Shown here one piece after another: positions 8,733 to 17,303 of a stretch of DNA of 64,000 bases (the first letter of the stretch is position 1; every line of letters starts with the position of its first letter). A model generated the notes under the pieces. The model saw nothing but the letters and a program-made list of their open reading frames with translations, was not told the DNA's origin and did not search any database. Source of the stretch: Acidobacteriaceae bacterium. GTDB lineage: Bacteria; Acidobacteriota; Terriglobia; Terriglobales; Acidobacteriaceae. The stretch covers positions 34,261 to 98,260 of the forward strand of contig DASZBM010000003.1 in NCBI GenBank assembly GCA_035944135.1, read 5' to 3'. The position numbers and the translations under genes were made by a program.

Positions 8733-9671
8733 ATGCGGCTGGTTTTTTGCGGAACACCAGAGTTTGCTGTGCCGTCGCTTGAGGCGCTGCTTGAGCATGG
8801 GCACGATGTTTCGCTTGTGCTGACGCAGCCAGATCGGCCGGCGGGACGCAGGATGGAACTGCAGCAGTCGGCGGTGAAGCGCGCGGCGCTCGGACGGGGT
8901 CTTCGCGTGCTGCAGCCGGAGAAGATCAAAAACAATGAAGAGCTGCGCGGGGAGCTGGAAGCGATTCGGCCGGATGCGATCATCGTTGTTGCGTACGGGC
9001 GGATTGTTCCGGAGTGGATGCTGAAGTTGCCACGCTTCGGCAATATCAATCTGCATGGGTCGTTGCTGCCGAAGTATCGCGGAGCGGCGCCGATTCAGTG
9101 GGCGGTGGCAAATGGCGAGACCGAGACGGGCGTGACTACGATGCAGCTCGATGCAGGACTGGATACAGGCGATGTTCTGTTGGAGCGGCGGGTGCCGGTT
9201 GGGCCGGATGCGACCGCGGCTGAGTTGTATCCGCAGCTTGCTGCGATTGGTGCCGAGCTAATGATTGAGACGCTCGACGGGCTCGAGCGCGGGACGTTGA
9301 GGCCGCGCAAACAGGATGATTCGCAGGCGACGCTGGCGCCGATTCTGACGCGCGAAGATGGTCGCATGGAGCTCGAGCGCAGGACAGCGCGCGAGGCTTA
9401 CAACCGGTGGCGCGGGTTCTCTCCGTGGCCAGGTGCGCATGCGGAGTTTCGCGGCAAGAGGTTCCTGGTGCATCGGATGCATCCGCTGACGATGAGCGAT
9501 GCCGAGCTTGCGCCGGGCGAGCTTGCGTTCGTCGATGGTGCTCTAATCGTGGGCGCCGCGGATCGAGCGCAGCTTGTGCTCGATGAAGTGCAGATGGAAG
9601 GCAAGGCGCGAATGCCTGGAGCACAGTTTGCGAAAGACTTTCAGCTTCGGCAGGGAGAGCGTCTTGCCTAA
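8733..9671 (+). CDS. fmt: Methionyl-tRNA formyltransferase
   Basis: Formylates Met-tRNAfMet with 10-formyl-tetrahydrofolate for translation initiation. The 312-aa product has the N-terminal formyltransferase fold (MRLVFCGTPEFAVPSLEALL), the catalytic block NINLHGSLLPKYRGAAPIQW with the conserved Asn-His, and DTGDVLL, followed by the C-terminal OB-like domain (about 210-312, with NRWRGFSPWPGA). Length is normal (E. coli 315). It starts 6 bp after def and overlaps the start of rsmB by 8 bp. Confidence 0.97.
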   Translation: MRLVFCGTPEFAVPSLEALLEHGHDVSLVLTQPDRPAGRRMELQQSAVKRAALGRGLRVLQPEKIKNNEELRGELEAIRPDAIIVVAYGRIVPEWMLKLPRFGNINLHGSLLPKYRGAAPIQWAVANGETETGVTTMQLDAGLDTGDVLLERRVPVGPDATAAELYPQLAAIGAELMIETLDGLERGTLRPRKQDDSQATLAPILTREDGRMELERRTAREAYNRWRGFSPWPGAHAEFRGKRFLVHRMHPLTMSDAELAPGELAFVDGALIVGAADRAQLVLDEVQMEGKARMPGAQFAKDFQLRQGERLA

Positions 9672-10986
9672 GCCGAGGCAGGGCGGCAGCAGGAACGCGG
9701 CGCCGGCACAGACAAACAGCGTGAGTCCGGCGCGGTGGGCGGCGTTTCGGGTGCTGATGCAGGTGGGCACGACCTACGCCCACAGCGATGATTTGCTGCA
9801 TGGTGTGGAGCTGCGCGAGCTATCGCAGGCTGATCGCAATCTTGCGACGGCGCTGGTGATGGGAGTGCTGCGCTGGCAGATTGCGCTGGATGCAGAGCTA
9901 GCGAAAGTGCTGATGCGTCCCGATCAGCCGCTGCCTGATGAGCTGCGAATTGCGTTGCGGATGGGCGCGTTTCAACTGAGGCATATGGATCGTGTGCCTG
10001 CGCATGCTGCGCTGAGCGAGAGCGTAGAGCTTGCGCGCGCGGCCGGACATCCAAACGCGGCAGGGCTGGTGAACGCGGTTTTGCGGAAGCTCTCTGTGGC
10101 AAAGGCGCCGGGCAAGCCGATTGTCGAATCGGTCGATGCGCTTGCGACGCGTCTTGGACATCCGGCGTGGATGGTGAGGCGATGGGACGCGTTCTATGGT
10201 CGAGAGGCGGCGACGGCCATCTGCGACTACGACCAGCGCGAGCCCGCCCGCGGCAATCTGTTCCTGCCGGACGAGGCGGCGGAAGATGTGGATACGAATC
10301 TGATGGATGATGGGTCGCGGCTGGTCGCTGAGCTTGTGGCGGCGAGTCATCCATCACCGGAGCGGATATGGGATGCGTGCGCCGCTCCAGGAGGGAAGAC
10401 TGCGGTGCTTGCGCGCCTTCATCAGGCTGCGGAGGTACTGGCGACGGATATCAGCGCGCGGCGATTGCAATCGATGGAACGGCGGCTCGAGAAGGAGATG
10501 CCGGGGCGGAAGATTCGCACGCTGGAAGCCGATGCTGCTGAACTTCCTGCGGCGGAGGGAAACTTCGATTTGATTTTGTGCGACGTGCCCTGCAGCGGGA
10601 CCGGAACGCTTGCACGGAACCCCGAGATTCGACATCGGCTGCAGGCTGCTGAATTCGAACGCCAGGCAGCGCGGCAGCAGAAGATTCTCAGCGGCGCTCT
10701 AAGGCGGCTAAGGCCGGGCGGACGTCTGCTGTACTCGACCTGCTCGCTTGAGCCGGAGGAGAACGAAGCCGTTGTGAGAGCAGTTCTCGCGGAGGGAAAC
10801 GCTCGGCAAAAGGTACGTATGTTTTCAATTGCGGAGTTGCTGGAGAAGCTGCGATCTAACGGTGTAGTTCGCGAGGACGCAGGACAGCTGACGCAGCTCG
10901 CACGCGGAGACACAATGCGCACGCTGCCCGGAGCCAATTTTCAGGGTGATGGATTTTTTGCCGCCGCGTTTGCGCGCGAAGAGTAA
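9664..10986 (+). CDS. rsmB: 16S rRNA (cytosine-967-C5)-methyltransferase RsmB
   Basis: SAM-dependent methylation of 16S rRNA C967. The product (about 440 aa) has an N-terminal NusB-like RNA-binding domain (ARWAAFRVLMQV onwards, about 20-150) and a Rossmann methyltransferase domain: motif I WDACAAPGGKTAVLA, motif IV CDVPCSGTGTLARNPEIR with the Pro-Cys pair, and motif VI YSTCSLEPEENE holding the catalytic Cys. The start is a judgement: TTG at 9664 is preceded at good spacing by GGGAGAG (9653-9659) and overlaps fmt by 8 bp. A GTG at 9721 is the alternative; the longer ATG-initiated frame from 9574 lies deep inside fmt and is unlikely. Confidence 0.92.
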   Translation: MPKPRQGGSRNAAPAQTNSVSPARWAAFRVLMQVGTTYAHSDDLLHGVELRELSQADRNLATALVMGVLRWQIALDAELAKVLMRPDQPLPDELRIALRMGAFQLRHMDRVPAHAALSESVELARAAGHPNAAGLVNAVLRKLSVAKAPGKPIVESVDALATRLGHPAWMVRRWDAFYGREAATAICDYDQREPARGNLFLPDEAAEDVDTNLMDDGSRLVAELVAASHPSPERIWDACAAPGGKTAVLARLHQAAEVLATDISARRLQSMERRLEKEMPGRKIRTLEADAAELPAAEGNFDLILCDVPCSGTGTLARNPEIRHRLQAAEFERQAARQQKILSGALRRLRPGGRLLYSTCSLEPEENEAVVRAVLAEGNARQKVRMFSIAELLEKLRSNGVVREDAGQLTQLARGDTMRTLPGANFQGDGFFAAAFAREE

Positions 10987-10990
10987 GAAG

Positions 10991-11890
10991 CTACTGCGGA
11001 GTGGCTGCAGGCGAAGGCGGCTGCGGTGAAGGAGCCGAGCTGTCGGTCGATGAATGCCCGAAGGTCAGCTTCACTGTTGAACCTTTGCTGGCGCGATGTC
11101 CGGGCTCCGGCGATTGAGCCGTGACAGGACCAACCGGGACCATCTGGACTGGAGCGGGCGCGGGTATCTGTGGTGGCGTTCCACTGCCGTTGATGCCCGC
11201 GTTGGGCGATTGCGGCTGCTGGGGCGCAGCGGCGGGCGTTGAGGCCGTTGCAGGCGCGGATGCGGGTTGCGCGAGGGGCGCCATTTCGCCAAGCGCGGCG
11301 ACACGCAAGCCAAGCGCAATCGCGGCACGGTTTGCTGCGGTCCAGCTCATCCCGACGAAGGACGGCATGACGAATGCATCGGAGGCACCGGCGCCCTGCT
11401 GGCTAAGCAATAGATTCACGCGCGGCTGATCCACGCCGGCGTCGGGAGGCGGCGTCTGCGCGAGAACCATGTCCGTGTCGCCGGGCGCATCCATATGGGC
11501 CAGTGTGCCAAGGTCGAGCGACGACTTGCGCAGGTCCAGTGATGCCTCGCGGACGGGCTCGCCGACAACATCGGGGATCGTCACCTGCTGCGGACCAAGG
11601 CTCTCGGTGACGCGCAACTGCCAGCCGCGGCGGACTCGGGAGCCAGCGGCGGGTGACTGGGAGAGGATGCGTCCCGCAGGGACAGTGCGTGAGTAGAACT
11701 TGTTCTCAATGTTCAGATCAAGGCCGCTGTGCAGCGCGGCCTCGCTGGCCTGCGCGACGGTGAGGCCGGAAAGATCAGGAATGGCCACCTCGCGGCCGTG
11801 CAGCGCGAGCCGCAACGCCAGCCCCGCGAATAGCACGAAGACTATGAGCACCACCAGCGCGCCGAGGAAGATTCGGAAGAATCGTCGCAT
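10991..11890 (-). CDS. Membrane-anchored PASTA-domain protein
   Basis: Single-pass protein (299 aa): short basic N-terminus, one transmembrane helix (about residues 7-28, IFLGALVVLIVFVLFAGLAL) and an extracytoplasmic part with three PASTA repeats beginning IPDLSGLTVAQASEAAL, IPDVVGEPVREASLDL and MPSFVGMSWTAANRAAI. The third repeat is interrupted by a Pro/Ala/Gln-rich insert. PASTA domains bind peptidoglycan fragments and usually sit on PknB-type kinases or penicillin-binding proteins; here there is no kinase or transpeptidase. It is the last gene of the long minus-strand run from tatA and ends 4 bp from the convergent rsmB stop. Its role is unknown. Confidence 0.85.
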   Translation of the reverse strand: MRRFFRIFLGALVVLIVFVLFAGLALRLALHGREVAIPDLSGLTVAQASEAALHSGLDLNIENKFYSRTVPAGRILSQSPAAGSRVRRGWQLRVTESLGPQQVTIPDVVGEPVREASLDLRKSSLDLGTLAHMDAPGDTDMVLAQTPPPDAGVDQPRVNLLLSQQGAGASDAFVMPSFVGMSWTAANRAAIALGLRVAALGEMAPLAQPASAPATASTPAAAPQQPQSPNAGINGSGTPPQIPAPAPVQMVPVGPVTAQSPEPGHRASKGSTVKLTFGHSSTDSSAPSPQPPSPAATPQ

Positions 11891-11926
11891 TCGTGTCCAG
11901 CATACAGGCTTCGACGCGGCGCCGTG

Positions 11927-13408
11927 TTATCTGCGATTGTCGGAGGCGGGTTCCGGGTGGATAAGCACGCGCGTGACCTGCGGATGCTGGACCCGGAACT
12001 CGTTTTCAAAATCGGTGATGATCGCATGCACGCGGCTCATCGGCAGATCGTCCGGCAGAGTGCAGTGGCAGTTGACCTGGATCGCATTGGCGGCGCCGCC
12101 GTGACCGCGTGTAACGGTGATCTCGTGCACATCGAGGATCTCAGGGAAGTTTGCAGCGGTCTTGCGAAGCTGCTTCTCGAGATTGGCGGCCGTCTCGAGC
12201 GGCACAGCATGCGCAATTGTTGCGGGCTCACCTTCGATGTGAGTGAGCAACGTCGCGATGCCGGGGACCTCGCGACGAATGTCAGCCTCGAGCTGCGTGG
12301 CGATCTCGTGGGCATTGCGCAGCGGCATCGACTCGGGTACTTCGAGGTGCTGTTCGAGATGCAGCGTGCCATCGTATTGCTGCAAACTCACGTCATGAAC
12401 GTTCAGGTTGAGACGCGCGGCCACGGCACGGACGCGATCGAAGGGACTCTCGTCGATCGTTGCGGTGGGCACGGTTTTTACAACGACATCTGCGCCGGTG
12501 AGCCGCTTCTGGACGGTTTCTGTTGCCGCCATCGTAACCTGCTCAGAACGCTGAAAGCTGAGGGCGCGCGGAAGGCCAAGGGTGAGATCCACGAAGTAAT
12601 CCGAGCCCGAGCGCCGGACACGCAGCCGCTGCACGGAAACGATGTCAGGGATCGTTTTCAGGTCCCGGAGAATTTGTCCTTGAATTTTGTCGCGGACCTC
12701 GGGGGGTGTGGCGTCGAGCAAGGAGTCGAGTGTCTTGTGCGCGAGATTCCAGGTGACGTGCAGGATAATTCCGGCGACGACGAGCGCGGCGATCGGATCG
12801 GCGTAAAGCAGTACAGGCCGATTCCATCGTTGGCCCGCAAACGAGAACAGAAGGCCAGCGATGACTGCAGCCGAAGACCAAATATCGGTGCCGAAGTGTA
12901 CTGCGTCTGCCTCCAGCGCGATACTGCGGTGTTCCTTTGCGACACGATGCAACGCTGCGGAACGGGCGGAGTCTACGACGATGGAGAGGAGAAGAACAAC
13001 GATCGGCCAGATCGAAAAGCGCAACGCTAGCCGCTCGGGATGCAGAATGCGCAGGATGGCCTCTGTCGCAATCCATATGCAGGAGGCAACCATCAATGCG
13101 ATTTCCACTACTGCCGAGAGGGCCTCAACTCTGCCGTGACCGAAGGCATGTTCGGCGTCTGCGGGCCGATCCGATACGCGCACAGAAGAAAAAGTCAGCA
13201 GTGACGCGATCAGATCGATGCCAGAGTGCGCAGCCTCGCTCAGCATCCCCAATGAACCGGTCAGCAGCCCTGTGAGGAGCTTCAGGAGAGTGATTCCGGA
13301 GGCGGCAAGGAATGACGTCAGCGCAGCCGTGCGCTTTGCATAAGCGCGCGCGTGGTGATCGGTGCTGGCGACGTTCTGCGTGCTTCCGGCCATGCCGTGA
13401 GGATACAT
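11927..13408 (-). CDS. Cation diffusion facilitator transporter with extended C-terminus
   Basis: Predicted divalent metal (Zn/Fe/Mn/Co) proton antiporter of the CDF family in the inner membrane. The 493-aa product has about six transmembrane helices in the first 210 residues, with metal-site signatures HSGIDLIAS in TM2 and HFGTDIWSSA in TM5. Typical CDFs are about 300 aa with one cytoplasmic dimerisation domain. Here the C-terminus contains three ferredoxin-like modules in tandem (about 215-300, 310-385 and 400-480). The start at 13408, 8 nt after the ubiE stop, was chosen; 13393 is also possible. The metal cannot be predicted. Confidence 0.87.
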   Translation of the reverse strand: MYPHGMAGSTQNVASTDHHARAYAKRTAALTSFLAASGITLLKLLTGLLTGSLGMLSEAAHSGIDLIASLLTFSSVRVSDRPADAEHAFGHGRVEALSAVVEIALMVASCIWIATEAILRILHPERLALRFSIWPIVVLLLSIVVDSARSAALHRVAKEHRSIALEADAVHFGTDIWSSAAVIAGLLFSFAGQRWNRPVLLYADPIAALVVAGIILHVTWNLAHKTLDSLLDATPPEVRDKIQGQILRDLKTIPDIVSVQRLRVRRSGSDYFVDLTLGLPRALSFQRSEQVTMAATETVQKRLTGADVVVKTVPTATIDESPFDRVRAVAARLNLNVHDVSLQQYDGTLHLEQHLEVPESMPLRNAHEIATQLEADIRREVPGIATLLTHIEGEPATIAHAVPLETAANLEKQLRKTAANFPEILDVHEITVTRGHGGAANAIQVNCHCTLPDDLPMSRVHAIITDFENEFRVQHPQVTRVLIHPEPASDNRR

Positions 13409-13416
13409 GCGCTCGC

Positions 13417-14187
13417 TTAGGCTTTGATGCCTCGGTACAAACCGGCAGCGCGCAGAAGATAGCCTTCCCAAGTGCAGTGCCTAAATCCGGCATCCTGCAT
13501 CAGTTGGAGCATTCGCGGTGGGCGAGGAAAGCGCCGAACGGAGGCGGGAAGGTATTCGTAGGCGGCGCGCTCGCCGGAGATCCAGCCGCCGACTACGGGC
13601 AGAATGCGATGGAAGTAGAGGTTGTAAAACGCGCCGCTCAGGCCGCCCGGCTGGTTGCACTCGAGGATGCCGATGCTGCCGCCGGGTCGCAGCACGCGAT
13701 GAATCTCCGCGAGGGCGGCGGCGTAGTTCGTCAGGTTGCGGAAGCCGAACGCGGAGGTTACGAGGTCGAAGGAGTTGTCCGGGAAGGGAAGCGCCATGGC
13801 GTCGCCCTCTGTCCAGCGGGCATTCTGGCGCGCATATTTGCTCTCGGCTTGACGCAACATCTCTGGAGAGAAATCGAGGCCGATGACAGGTTCTGCTTCT
13901 ATATTTGTGGGGCGCCGGGCGAGCAGCGCGCCGGTTAAGTCGCCGGTGCCGCAGCAGATGTCGAGCACGCATGCATCGGGCCGGGCGAGGATATCGCTGA
14001 ATGTGCTCGCGGTGCGGCGCCACCAGCGGCGATCCAAACCGAAGGAAAGCAGATGGTTGAGTCGATCGTAGGTTGGCGCAATGGAGCCGAAGAGCTCGCG
14101 TACGTGCGCTGCGGCTTCCGGCTCAGAGCTCTCTGCTGCGGGCCGTGCGCCTTCCGTGGTTTCGTTGCCGTGAATCGTCGTGTTCAC
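13417..14187 (-). CDS. ubiE: Demethylmenaquinone / ubiquinone methyltransferase (UbiE/MenG)
   Basis: SAM-dependent C-methylation of demethylmenaquinol to menaquinol in respiratory quinone synthesis. The 256-aa product has an N-terminal extension, then FGSIAPTYDRLNHLLSFGLD, the nucleotide motif VLDICCGTGDL, GLDFSPEML and GDAMALPFPDNSFD, followed by FGFRN. All are hallmarks of the UbiE/MenG family. The start overlaps the aroB stop by 4 bp (ATGA), so the two are translationally coupled. Because aroB and aroC feed chorismate to menaquinone, the neighbourhood makes biochemical sense. menG would be the better name if the organism makes only menaquinone. Confidence 0.94.
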   Translation of the reverse strand: MNTTIHGNETTEGARPAAESSEPEAAAHVRELFGSIAPTYDRLNHLLSFGLDRRWWRRTASTFSDILARPDACVLDICCGTGDLTGALLARRPTNIEAEPVIGLDFSPEMLRQAESKYARQNARWTEGDAMALPFPDNSFDLVTSAFGFRNLTNYAAALAEIHRVLRPGGSIGILECNQPGGLSGAFYNLYFHRILPVVGGWISGERAAYEYLPASVRRFPRPPRMLQLMQDAGFRHCTWEGYLLRAAGLYRGIKA

Positions 14188-15329
14188 CGCAGGGCTCCGT
14201 CGAGGTGCGGCTGCTCGGTGCGGGCCTCTTCGACGATTTCTCGTGCGGCAGCAAGCAGCTCGTGTTCGGTCACGTCGCGCACTATCGTGACGCTACCGAT
14301 ACTCGTCGGCAGAATGAAAGAACGTGCGCCGCTGCGGTTCTTCTTGTCCTTGGCGGTGAGCGCGACGAGATGATCTGGCTCGGCGCGGAATGGCTTGAGC
14401 GGACCGTATGCGCGGATGAGGGCTTGCATGCGGTCGGCTTCGGGTGTCGTGATTGTTCCACGCGATGCTGCAATGCGAATCGCAGCGAGCATGCCCCACG
14501 CCACGGCTTCACCATGCAGCAGTTGCTTGTAACCCGTGGCCGCTTCGATTGCGTGCCCGAGCGTGTGCCCGAGATTGAGGATCATGCGCAGGCCCGATTC
14601 GCGCTCGTCGGCGTTTACGACATCCGCCTTTACGCGCACGCTGGCCGCGACGACGTCTGTGAGGACTCCGGCGTCTCCGGAAAGCACTGTGTCGTGTTTG
14701 CGTTCGAGCAGCGCGAACAGATCGGGATCGCGAATGATGCCGGCTTTGATGGACTCCTGCAGACCCGCGCGGAGCTGGTCGGCTGGCAGGGTGCTCAGCG
14801 TGGAAACATCTGCGTAGACGGCGAGCGGATGATGAAAGGATCCGGCCAGGTTTTTTCCAGCGGCGAGATTCACGCCTGTCTTGCCGCCGATTGAACTGTC
14901 GACCTGCGCGAGAAGCGTTGACGGCACCTGCACGTAGCGGATGCCGCGCATATAGATTGCAGCGAGGAAGCCGGTCATGTCGCCGATCACACCGCCGCCA
15001 AACGCGATCAGCACGGAATCGCGATCAGCGCCGGCCTCGGCGAGTTCTTCGAGCAGGCGCTCGACTGTGGCCAGTCGCTTGTGTGACTCGCCGCTAGGAA
15101 CGGTGAGTGTTGACGGTGTTGCGGGGAATCCGCCGAGCAGTTCATCGCCCCACAGCTTCAGAATCTCTGGCGAGCTGACTACGAACACCCGCTGCTTGCC
15201 GGCGCGGAGGCCGCCCTGCAGAAGCGCGTCTACACGCGCACCGATAGAGGCGAGCAGATTCGTGCCGATCTCGACGTCGTACGAAAGATTCGGCGTGCGT
15301 ACTGTAACGATTCTGGAGTCGGAGGACAC
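14184..15329 (-). CDS. aroB: 3-dehydroquinate synthase
   Basis: Cyclises DAHP to 3-dehydroquinate, the second shikimate step; NAD and metal dependent. The 381-aa product has the diagnostic blocks SGESHKRLATVE, FGGGVIGDMTGFLAA, VPSTLLAQVDSSIGGKTGVN and GHTLGHAIEAATGY, which carry the NAD site and metal-binding His/Glu residues. Length is typical. The upstream gap to terC is 36 bp, and it overlaps ubiE by 4 bp. Confidence 0.97.
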   Translation of the reverse strand: MSSDSRIVTVRTPNLSYDVEIGTNLLASIGARVDALLQGGLRAGKQRVFVVSSPEILKLWGDELLGGFPATPSTLTVPSGESHKRLATVERLLEELAEAGADRDSVLIAFGGGVIGDMTGFLAAIYMRGIRYVQVPSTLLAQVDSSIGGKTGVNLAAGKNLAGSFHHPLAVYADVSTLSTLPADQLRAGLQESIKAGIIRDPDLFALLERKHDTVLSGDAGVLTDVVAASVRVKADVVNADERESGLRMILNLGHTLGHAIEAATGYKQLLHGEAVAWGMLAAIRIAASRGTITTPEADRMQALIRAYGPLKPFRAEPDHLVALTAKDKKNRSGARSFILPTSIGSVTIVRDVTEHELLAAAREIVEEARTEQPHLDGALR

Positions 15330-15365
15330 CTCATCAGGATAGCGCGTCGCGGCTGCAAGGTTTCC

Positions 15366-16292
15366 CTAGGCCTCTGATTCAGGGGCCTCAAGCTGGGGCT
15401 GCGGTTTAGCGAACACCAGCGATGCCGCGATCGTAATCGCGAGCAGGACAGCGATGACCACCAGCGAGAGCATCGGGCCAATTTCGATGCGCGGAGAGAT
15501 AAGCATCTTGATAGCCGCGAAGGCGAGGACCGCCGCGAGTCCGAAGTGCAGGAAGCGGAGCCGCGCGAGCATCGCAGCCAGGAGTACGTACAGCGATCTG
15601 AGCCCCATGACGGCCATGATGTTCGACGTGTACGCGAGGAACGGCTCGCGCGTAATACTCAGCACCGCGGGAATGGAATCGGTTGCAAAGACAATGTCGC
15701 TGAGTTCAATCGCGAGCAGGGCGAGCATCAGAACGGTGATCATTCGCCGGCCGTTTTCGTACGCGAAGAACGTGTCCTGCCGTTCGCTGACTGGGTGAAT
15801 GCGGCGGATCCACGTGATCCACGCGGGAGTCTTTTCCTTTTCATGGCTGGGCAGTACGAGACGAACGGAGCTGATGAGCAGCAGCGCGCCGAAGACATAG
15901 CTGATCCAATGGAAGCGATTCAGCAGGCCGACGCCGGCTGCGATGAACGCGCCGCGCATGACAATGGCGCCCGCGACTCCCCAGAAGAGCACCCTTGGCT
16001 GGCGCTGCTCTGGAATCCGGAAGATGCGAAACAGAAGAAGGAAGACGAACAGGTTATCGACCGAGAGAGACTCTTCGATCGCGTAGGCCGCGAGATACTG
16101 CACGGTTCCACGGGAGCCGAAATGTGGGAGCAGTAAGCCGGCGAGAGCCAGCGCGGCGGCAACCCAGATGAAGGTTGCGTAGAGTGCTTTGCGGCGCGTC
16201 TCGCGCACACGGTGCGCCATCAAGTACTCGGCTGCGAGCAGGAGAATCAGCGCGGCGTGGAATGCAATCCAGTAGGAGATTGGCGTCACCAC
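15366..16292 (-). CDS. TerC/Alx family integral membrane protein
   Basis: A 308-aa membrane protein with about eight or nine helices. Family signatures are EESLSVDNLFVFLLLFRIFRIP near residue 95 and ELSDIVFATDSIPAVLSIT near 205, with the conserved acidic residues inside helices thought to bind metal. TerC/Alx/MeeY proteins are linked to manganese export, metalation of exported proteins and tellurite tolerance. No riboswitch-like leader can be recognised in the 39-bp gap to the upstream peptidase gene. It is in the same run as tatAC and aroB. Confidence 0.92.
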   Translation of the reverse strand: MVTPISYWIAFHAALILLLAAEYLMAHRVRETRRKALYATFIWVAAALALAGLLLPHFGSRGTVQYLAAYAIEESLSVDNLFVFLLLFRIFRIPEQRQPRVLFWGVAGAIVMRGAFIAAGVGLLNRFHWISYVFGALLLISSVRLVLPSHEKEKTPAWITWIRRIHPVSERQDTFFAYENGRRMITVLMLALLAIELSDIVFATDSIPAVLSITREPFLAYTSNIMAVMGLRSLYVLLAAMLARLRFLHFGLAAVLAFAAIKMLISPRIEIGPMLSLVVIAVLLAITIAASLVFAKPQPQLEAPESEA

Positions 16293-16331
16293 CCGCGGAA
16301 CTCCTTCCGGCGCTTGAAGCGCTGCTCCAGC

Positions 16332-17303
16332 TTAGTGCTCGTTGATCAGCCGAATCAGATCCAGGAAGAGATCGGCCGAGACCTGCAGGCTCTGTGCGCT
16401 CAGCTTGTCCATTGTGTCCTGTGCAGTGTGATGGTACGCGTAGTCGCCTCGCTGTTGATCGAAAGGCCCATACTCATACGCGATGACATCCAGCACCGGA
16501 ACTCCGCGCTGCTTGAACGGAATGTGATCGTCGTCGATCGGGCCGGAGTTCCGGAACATCATGTTCGAATGGCCTGTGTCCTTGCCGGCCTTAGCGAGCA
16601 GATCGAGCAGCCATGGCGTGGAGTTTGCCTCCCGATCGATGTTCATGTTCTTCGCACCAATCATGTCCGCGACGATGAAGGCTTTGATTTTGCCGAGAGT
16701 GCCGTCGGCGCTCCATTTGGCGGCGATGTGCCGTACGCCATAGAGCGAGTCGGCGTCGGTCCACTGCTGATTGATCGACTCTTCGCCGTCGTCGAGCAGC
16801 AGCCACACGGAGTAGCCTTGCGGCGGATGCTCGCGCAGGTATTGACCGATTGCGATCAGCAGCGCGGTCGTGCAGGCGCCGTCATCCGCCCCGATGAAGT
16901 TCACGTCCTTGAGCCAGTAGTTCGTCTCGTAATGCGAGGCGAGGACGATGATGCCGTCCTTCTTGCCCGGGTACTTCACAATGAAGTTCCGCATCGGCAC
17001 TGTGCCGATCGGCGTGCGTGCGTAGAATTCGTCGGTGACGAAGTCGCCCTTGGCCGCCTCGGGCTGAAAGTGCTGGCGGATGAAGTTCTCCGCTGCCGCG
17101 TGGCCGGGTGAGCCGACGTAGCGTTTCGGCGCGACATCGACGTATTGCTGCGTCAACCGCAGGACTTCAGCTCCGGAAATAGCATGGGACGCGGCTGGCG
17201 TGGCAGCGTGCGTTTTCGGCGAAGCGAAGAGTGTCTGGGTCCACGCCAAGGCGAACAGCAGCATTGAGTGCATCGCTGCACGGGTGAGCAAACGGCGCTT
17301 CAT
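16332..17303 (-). CDS. Secreted M28 family metallopeptidase, glutaminyl-peptide cyclotransferase-like
   Basis: Predicted exported zinc enzyme of the M28/glutaminyl cyclase fold (323 aa) that may cyclise N-terminal Gln or act as an aminopeptidase. A signal peptide (about residues 1-34) is followed by LASHYETNYW (His124), FIGADDGACTTALL (Asp140/141), LLDDGEESI (Glu174 region), SGPIDDDHIPFKQRGVPVL and YHHTAQDTMDKLS. The DDHIPF plus GVPVL block and the trailing HTxxDxxD are typical of glutaminyl cyclases. The residue after His-Tyr is Glu126 where the family usually has Asp. The start at 17303 overlaps tatC by ATGA. Export through Tat or Sec was not determined; no twin-Arg consensus with its flanking residues is obvious. 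Confidence 0.85.
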   Translation of the reverse strand: MKRRLLTRAAMHSMLLFALAWTQTLFASPKTHAATPAASHAISGAEVLRLTQQYVDVAPKRYVGSPGHAAAENFIRQHFQPEAAKGDFVTDEFYARTPIGTVPMRNFIVKYPGKKDGIIVLASHYETNYWLKDVNFIGADDGACTTALLIAIGQYLREHPPQGYSVWLLLDDGEESINQQWTDADSLYGVRHIAAKWSADGTLGKIKAFIVADMIGAKNMNIDREANSTPWLLDLLAKAGKDTGHSNMMFRNSGPIDDDHIPFKQRGVPVLDVIAYEYGPFDQQRGDYAYHHTAQDTMDKLSAQSLQVSADLFLDLIRLINEH

